DNA of 64,000 bases from contig NZ_JAAOXM010000004.1 in assembly GCF_011605345.1 (NCBI RefSeq), forward strand, positions 372,001 through 436,000. The letters are read 5' to 3'. Below are positions 59,409 to 64,000 of the stretch, one piece after another (position 1 is the first letter of the stretch; the number at the start of each line of letters is the position of its first letter). A program made the position numbers and the translations under genes. Source of the stretch: Burkholderia sp. D-99. Its GTDB lineage: Bacteria > Pseudomonadota > Gammaproteobacteria > Burkholderiales > Burkholderiaceae. Under the pieces are notes generated by a model, which had not been told where the DNA came from, searched no databases, and saw nothing but the letters and a program-made list of their open reading frames with translations.

Positions 59409-60464
59409 CTATTCCGACACGACGCGCCGGAAAGGTTGGGGGCGCCTGCCGGCCTCCTGACGCTCGATCATCCAGCCGGGATAGCAGGCCGGCAAAGCAC
59501 TCACGGCATCGAGACGCGCAAGCTCGTTCTCGGTCAGGACGACATCGACCGCGCCGAGGTTGTCTTCGAGCTGTTCGATCCGTTTGGCGCCGACAATGAC
59601 ACTCGTGACGTGCGGCTTGGCGAGTAACCAGGCGAGCGCGATCCGGGCAACCGAGACATCGTGCGCATCGGCAATGGTGCGCATCTCTGCAATGCACGGC
59701 CAGGCTCGATCAAGATCGACCGGCGGAAAATCGAAATGACTGCGCCGCGAACCGCTGTCGGTCGACGTACCAGGACCAAACTTCCCCGACAGCAACCCGC
59801 CGGCGAGGGGCGACCAGACGAGCAGCCCCATCTGCTCCTCGATGGCGAGTGGCACCAGTTCGCGCTCGACGTCACGTCCGGCGATCGAATAGTAGGCCTG
59901 GAGCGTCTCGAAGCGTGTGGCGTGAAGCGCGGCACTCAGCCCGAGCGCCTTGCCGATCCTGCCTGCACGCCAATTCGACACGCCGACATAACGCACCAGC
60001 CCCTGCCGCGTGAGATCGTCGAGGGCGCGCAGCGTCTCTTCGATCGGCGTGACAGGATCGCTGGCGTGAATCTGGTACAGATCGATATGGTCGACCTGGA
60101 GCCGTTCCAGGCTGCGCTGCACGGAATCCATGATGTGCCCGCGCGACGCCCCCTGCTCGTTGGGTTTCTGGCCCATCACGCCGGCCGTCTTGGTCGCCAG
60201 CACAATCTCGCTGCGCGGTACGCCGATATCTCTGAGCGCCTGCCCGACGACGCGTTCAGACTGGCCAAAGGAGTAAATATCGGCGGTATCGATGAAATTG
60301 ATTCCGTCGGCAAGCGCGCGGGCGATCAGCTGGTTCGCCTCGTCCTGACCGACCGCGCCGATCGCCTTCCACATGCCGGCGTCGGCATTGCCGCCGAGCG
60401 TCATCGTGCCGAGGCACAACTCGGAAACGTACAGGCCCGTGCGGCCAAGTTGCTTGTATCTCAT
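59409..60464 (-). CDS. Aldo/keto reductase
   Basis: A 351-aa NADPH-dependent aldo/keto reductase of the YajO/Tas-like group. The catalytic tetrad is visible: Asp and Tyr in FIDTADIYSFGQSE, Lys in VLATKTAG, and His in YQIHASDP. SVIVGAKRIEQLEDNL is the usual C-terminal cofactor-phosphate segment. ATG 60464 has AAGGAA about eight bases before; ATG 60470 and TTG 60479 are alternatives. Follows the flavodoxin-like gene in the same orientation (67 bases), and the pair is likely one operon with the DUF1330 gene. Confidence 0.92.
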   Translation of the reverse strand: MRYKQLGRTGLYVSELCLGTMTLGGNADAGMWKAIGAVGQDEANQLIARALADGINFIDTADIYSFGQSERVVGQALRDIGVPRSEIVLATKTAGVMGQKPNEQGASRGHIMDSVQRSLERLQVDHIDLYQIHASDPVTPIEETLRALDDLTRQGLVRYVGVSNWRAGRIGKALGLSAALHATRFETLQAYYSIAGRDVERELVPLAIEEQMGLLVWSPLAGGLLSGKFGPGTSTDSGSRRSHFDFPPVDLDRAWPCIAEMRTIADAHDVSVARIALAWLLAKPHVTSVIVGAKRIEQLEDNLGAVDVVLTENELARLDAVSALPACYPGWMIERQEAGRRPQPFRRVVSE

Positions 60465-60531
60465 CACCATTTCCTTCAAGCGTGGCTGGATAACATGGGG
60501 CGGCGTCCGTTCTGTCGCGCCCGGCAGGATT

Positions 60532-61122
60532 TCAGTTGCCTCGAGAGGTTCCGGACCGAAACTGTCCGGCGATCATCGCGACGCGCATGCCATAGCGGCG
60601 CGCCGTCTCGAGGTCCCCCGGCGACATTTCTTCAGGCGACGCATCGGCAGGCGTTTGCGCCATCGGCGCGATATAGGAGCCCATGCGATTCAGGTCGTCG
60701 CGCGTCGAGGCTTTCAGGTTCGCCGGCTTGATGTCCATGCTGACCCAGATGCCGCCGTGCTGCCCGGCGAGCAGGAAGAAGTATTCGAGCGTGTTGAGCT
60801 TGTCGCCGTTGATACTTGCGCTGTTGGTGAAGCCGCCAAAGACCTTGTTCCGCCATCCGCCTTCGAACCAGACCTTCGAGGATGCGTCGGCAAACTTCTT
60901 GAACTGCCAGCTCGGGCCGCCCATGTAGGTCGGCGAGCCGAGCAGGATCGCATCCGCACCGGCGAGCGTATTCCAGGCATCCGCTGCAATGTTTCCCTCG
61001 GTGTCGATCGCGACGAGTACGGCGTCGGCGCCTTCGGCGACAGCGCTTGCCATACGCTTGGTGTGCCCATAGCTGGAGTGGTAGACGACGACCGTGTTGA
61101 TCGGAGAGGCGTGTGGTGACAT
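60532..61122 (-). CDS. Flavodoxin-like NAD(P)H:quinone oxidoreductase (WrbA-like)
   Basis: A 196-aa FMN protein. The phosphate loop is VYHSSYGHTKRMA, the second FMN-contacting segment is GSPTYMGGPSWQFKKFAD and the third is FTNSASINGDKLNTLEYFFL. This pattern matches flavodoxin-fold quinone reductases such as WrbA, which reduce quinones by two electrons. AGGGAG stands before the ATG at 61122; the longer upstream frame is non-coding. It is the first gene of a probable operon with the aldo/keto reductase and DUF1330 genes and is divergent from a LysR gene. Confidence 0.9.
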   Translation of the reverse strand: MSPHASPINTVVVYHSSYGHTKRMASAVAEGADAVLVAIDTEGNIAADAWNTLAGADAILLGSPTYMGGPSWQFKKFADASSKVWFEGGWRNKVFGGFTNSASINGDKLNTLEYFFLLAGQHGGIWVSMDIKPANLKASTRDDLNRMGSYIAPMAQTPADASPEEMSPGDLETARRYGMRVAMIAGQFRSGTSRGN

Positions 61123-61240
61123 GGGTGCTCCCTTTCGTTCGGATTGTCCGCAGCGGACGACATGGGAAGCCACTCTACCGAGCCACAACTGAGTTATAAA
61201 CGATGGCAAATTGAACGTTCTGTTACTCCCTGGGTGAACA

Positions 61241-62146
61241 ATGCAAAACCTCGACGCGCTTTTGATCTTTGCCCGTGTCGCCGAAATGACAAGCTTCACG
61301 CGCGCGGCCGAAAGCCTCGGTATTCAGAAAGGACGTGTGTCGATGGTGATCCGTGAGCTCGAACGGGATGTGGGTGTTGCACTCCTGCACCGCACCACGA
61401 GGCGTGTGCAGCTGACGGAAGACGGACGCGCCTTTTATTCACGCGCACGCGACCTGCTGGCCGAAGTCCAGGAACTGCAATCGATGTTCTCGGGTAACGG
61501 CACATCACTGCGGGGAAGGCTGCGCGTCGACATGCCCACCGAGTTGGCACGCAGCGTCGTGATTCCTGCACTCCCGCAACTGATGGCGGCGCACCCGGAA
61601 CTGGAACTGGAACTTTCCAGCACCGATCGGCGTGTCGATCTCGTCCAGGAAGGATTCGATTGCGTGATCCGTCTGGGGCCGATCGTCGACGAGACGCTGA
61701 TTGCCCGGCCGCTGGGAAAACTGCGCATGACAAATGCGGCGAGCCCGAGCTATCTGGCACGGTACGGCATACCGCACACGCTCGATGATCTGCGCACACA
61801 AGGACACCGGATGGTCCACTACACGCTGACGCTTGGCGCCAGGCATACCGGATGGGAGTACCCCGATGGCGACAGCTATGCGTCGCTTTCGTTGCCAAGC
61901 GCGATGCAGGTCAACAGTGTTCAGACCTATCACGCAGCCGGGCTTGCGGGCATTGGATTGATTCAGGCGGGATACTCGGCGCTCGCGCATTACATTGAAA
62001 GCGGCGCGCTGGTAGAGGTTCTGCCCGACTTGCGTCCCGAGCCGCTCAACGCGTCGCTTGTCGTGGCCCATCGGCGCAATCTGTCGCCTCGCGTCCGGGC
62101 CTTCATGGATTGGATCGAGGGGGTATTGGAACCCTATCTTGATTGA
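61241..62146 (+). CDS. LysR-family transcriptional regulator
   Basis: A 301-aa LysR regulator: helix-turn-helix in MTSFTRAAESLGIQKGRVSM, then LLHRTTRRVQLTEDG, and a CrgA-like effector domain (ASPSYLARYGIPHTLDDLRT, GLAGIGLIQAGYSALAHYI). It is divergent from the flavodoxin-like/aldo-keto reductase/DUF1330 operon across 118 bases and probably controls it. Effector unknown; a quinone or enone is plausible from the target genes. Confidence 0.92.
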   Translation: MQNLDALLIFARVAEMTSFTRAAESLGIQKGRVSMVIRELERDVGVALLHRTTRRVQLTEDGRAFYSRARDLLAEVQELQSMFSGNGTSLRGRLRVDMPTELARSVVIPALPQLMAAHPELELELSSTDRRVDLVQEGFDCVIRLGPIVDETLIARPLGKLRMTNAASPSYLARYGIPHTLDDLRTQGHRMVHYTLTLGARHTGWEYPDGDSYASLSLPSAMQVNSVQTYHAAGLAGIGLIQAGYSALAHYIESGALVEVLPDLRPEPLNASLVVAHRRNLSPRVRAFMDWIEGVLEPYLD

Positions 62147-62256
62147 GCGGCAGGTGTGCCGGCTCATATCGAACGCAGGCCATCCAGCCTTTCGGCGAAA
62201 CCTTCGTCGCTCAGGACTTGAATCGCGCGGGCGCTTGTACGTTTGTCGAAGGTCGC

Positions 62257-62637
62257 TTACTGGAACGCAAGTCGAATGGTCGTGGCAACTCGCACCGGCT
62301 TGCCGGCCGCATCGTGGTCTGGGGTGCATCGGGTGGCGAGTAACGCCGCCTTCGCACTGTCGTCCAGGCGCGAGTACCCTGTCGATTCGACAACGGTCAC
62401 ATTTTCAACCTGACCGGTGACGCTGATTTCGAAACGCAGCTTTACCGTCCCGCTTTCGTTTGCCTGTCGCGCCGCGCTCGGGTAGTCCGGCCTGACAATG
62501 TTGCAGATCACCTTGTGAGCGACATCAGGTGCGGCCACGGATGGCACGGGCGCTTCAGGCGCCACTGCAAAGGCCGATAATGCGAAACAACCCAGGCATG
62601 CCGCTGCGCCGTGTCGCAGAATCGGAATAAGTTTCAT
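62257..62637 (-). CDS. Exported TonB C-terminal domain protein
   Basis: A 126-aa protein with a signal peptide (MKLIPILRHGAAACLGCFAL, cleavage near SAFA) and almost only a TonB C-terminal domain: VRPDYPSAARQANESGTVKL, then RFEISVTGQVENVTVVESTG and LLATRCTPDHDAAGKPVRVA. There is no inner-membrane anchor or proline-rich spacer, so it cannot energise receptors as TonB does and is more likely a periplasmic protein using the domain for binding. ATG 62646 is an alternative start. Convergent with the LysR gene. Confidence 0.85.
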   Translation of the reverse strand: MKLIPILRHGAAACLGCFALSAFAVAPEAPVPSVAAPDVAHKVICNIVRPDYPSAARQANESGTVKLRFEISVTGQVENVTVVESTGYSRLDDSAKAALLATRCTPDHDAAGKPVRVATTIRLAFQ

Positions 62638-62968
62638 TTTCCGCATGAGGTATGAGTGGTCGGCGCCGATCGGTTGTTGAAGCAGTTGCAAAGCGTTGGA
62701 TCAAAATCCATAGGTCAGGCGATCATAGCTGAACGGTCGCTTGATGTCGGCAGGCAGTGCGATGAATGTCCGATTTTGCTTTCGACGCAGGTCCGGAAGG
62801 GTCGGGAAGCGCCGATCATGATCGACGGCTATCGGCCATATTCGGCCGTTCTTCAATGAAAATAACGGCCATTCGAGTGACCGCTTCGGTCGCCGAACCC
62901 GGACCGATGCGGTTAAAGTTCTGCTGAACCCGGGTTTGTGAATTCAAAACTATACTTCACTATCAGCA
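62638..62968. other. Intergenic region upstream of the nuclease/NTPase gene
   Basis: No gene. The AT-rich stretch 62935-62965 (AAAACTATACTTCAC) is a plausible promoter for the gene starting at 62969. Confidence 0.4.
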
Positions 62969-64000
62969 ATGGCTTCGACCAAAAAAAATACAGGAAACGT
63001 GTCTCGCGGAAAACCGGCTCTTGAGCGCCATCTTACTAGTCTGAAACGTATTTTGATGCTGGGAGATGCTCGCCTGCTTGAGCGGCTTGCCGCCAGCCTC
63101 ATTGGTTCGCTTATCGGCGTAAGACTGGCTGTTTCGGATTCTGGCTTTCAGTTTGGTGCGGATGCCGGGACCGCAGGCAGCCAGGGCCGACACGTTCGTA
63201 TCGAGAGCAAGCGCTATGCGGACGGCACCTCGCTCAACAAACGCGAATTGCAGGGTGAAGTCGACGATGCACTCAAACGCAATCCGCTTCTGGAGCTTTG
63301 GATTCTGGTGTGCACACGTCGGGCTGACGAAGGACTCAGAGAGACGCTGAATGGGAAAGCCGACTCTGAGGGGTTACCCATTGCTGTTATCGACTGGGAC
63401 GACCAGAGTGGAGGAATACCAGAACTCGCGGCGCTCTGCGCAGTCGATCCAGAGCTTGTGAAGCGATTCTACGGTAAGCCTGCGAGCGACGCCGCACGGG
63501 CAATCCAGGAAGCCGCCCAACCGGTAATCAGAATGATTCGCCGGGAACTGGAGCCTTGGAAAATCGGCTTCGATTCTGTGCGGGAAGCTGCGGCGCAGCG
63601 TATTGTTTCTATCTGGAACAATGCCACCGAGTCAACCGCGCTTTTTGCACAGAACGCAGCGGGCGGCGCTGCCGACATCTTTATTACCAGGAAAACTGTT
63701 CTCGATCAGTTGGATAACTGGTGGGCAAAGCCCTCGCACCAGCGCGCTATTGCTCACGGCAGTGAGGGAGTCGGTAAAACGTGGTCAATCCTGCACTGGA
63801 TTGTGCGCGAACTGGAACGTCTACCTATTGTCCTCGCGATACCTTCATCGGCCATCCGTCGCTTAACAGGGCTTTCGAACGGCACCTTGCAAGAGTTTCT
63901 CGGCGACGAGCTGTACGACCTCACTCGTAGCAGGAACCGTGTCTACTGGGAGCAACGTGTCCGCCGACTGCTTAGCCGTCCGGTCGAGGAAGGGCCAGCT
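62969..64000 (+). CDS. Nuclease-like/STAND-type P-loop NTPase, N-terminal part (runs off window)
   Basis: From ATG 62969 the frame is open for 344 codons to the window edge, so the protein is large and incomplete here. Residues about 40-125 resemble a restriction-endonuclease (PD-(D/E)XK) fold: a strand ending near Asp65, then HVRIESKRYADGT with E79-x-K81 and a later Q95, followed by the strand LELWILVCTRRA. A P-loop NTPase begins near 240, with Walker A GSEGVGKTW (Lys270) in AIAHGSEGVGKTWSILHWIV. Nuclease plus STAND/NACHT-like NTPase is the architecture of anti-phage proteins such as Avs. The gene lies next to the TonB-domain gene; lower GC and different codon use suggest acquired DNA. Confidence 0.7.
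   Translation, partial: MASTKKNTGNVSRGKPALERHLTSLKRILMLGDARLLERLAASLIGSLIGVRLAVSDSGFQFGADAGTAGSQGRHVRIESKRYADGTSLNKRELQGEVDDALKRNPLLELWILVCTRRADEGLRETLNGKADSEGLPIAVIDWDDQSGGIPELAALCAVDPELVKRFYGKPASDAARAIQEAAQPVIRMIRRELEPWKIGFDSVREAAAQRIVSIWNNATESTALFAQNAAGGAADIFITRKTVLDQLDNWWAKPSHQRAIAHGSEGVGKTWSILHWIVRELERLPIVLAIPSSAIRRLTGLSNGTLQEFLGDELYDLTRSRNRVYWEQRVRRLLSRPVEEGPA

Noticed and set aside
1..64000. tRNA, rRNA or riboswitch genes
   Set aside because: I looked for tRNA-like cloverleaf ends and common riboswitch cores and saw none; the only RNA control element I can support is the hisC attenuator.

Overview
The window looks like part of a Burkholderia replicon, probably from the Burkholderia cepacia complex and probably a secondary chromosome or an accessory-rich region. 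Codon use is GC-rich, four outer-membrane porins share the Burkholderia N-terminal signature QSSVTLYG, and there are DUF4148 proteins, a short H-NS homologue, many LysR regulators and no ribosomal or tRNA genes. This assignment is inferred from gene content; no search was run.

Layout. (1) 1-4.0 kb: tail of an LD-carboxypeptidase, a transposase relic, a coupled pair (fold-type II PLP enzyme and D-Ala-D-Ala ligase) and a divergent LysR gene. (2) 4.3-14.2 kb: porin, a 124-aa protein, LysR, an orphan response regulator, and an RND efflux operon (pump, adaptor, outer-membrane factor) ending in a strong terminator. (3) 14.2-20.3 kb: second porin, then a two-component locus with one kinase, one normal response regulator and one regulator whose receiver has lost its phosphorylation residues, flanked by small secreted proteins. 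A 16-bp sequence upstream of the RND operon is repeated exactly upstream of a DUF4148 gene here. (4) 20.4-29.2 kb: sulfotransferase-like protein, third porin, a paralogue of the 124-aa protein, and an operon of a 100-aa protein with second-copy BamA and LptD. (5) 29.4-38.1 kb: NTF2-like protein, GST with divergent LysR, MHS-type transporter, TRAP transporter (DctPQM), a 19-copy octanucleotide array and a LuxR-type regulator. (6) 38.3-39.6 kb: hisC paralogue preceded by a leader peptide with four consecutive His codons and mutually exclusive hairpins, i.e. a transcription attenuator. (7) 39.7-56.6 kb: patchy accessory DNA with orphan proteins, transposase relics, decayed XRE and GNAT genes, RidA, H-NS-like protein, cupins, a CBS-PAS-GGDEF-EAL protein and a fourth porin. 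(8) 56.8-62.6 kb: redox/electrophile-stress cluster (HxlR and quinone reductase; DUF1330, aldo/keto reductase, flavodoxin-like protein, LysR) and a TonB-domain protein. (9) 62.97-64 kb: the start of a large gene running off the window, with a nuclease-like N-terminus followed by a P-loop NTPase, resembling anti-phage STAND proteins.

Most notable items: the hisC attenuator, the nuclease/NTPase gene at the right edge, the paired BamA/LptD paralogues, the shared promoter box of the two-component/efflux region, and the octanucleotide array upstream of the TRAP operon.
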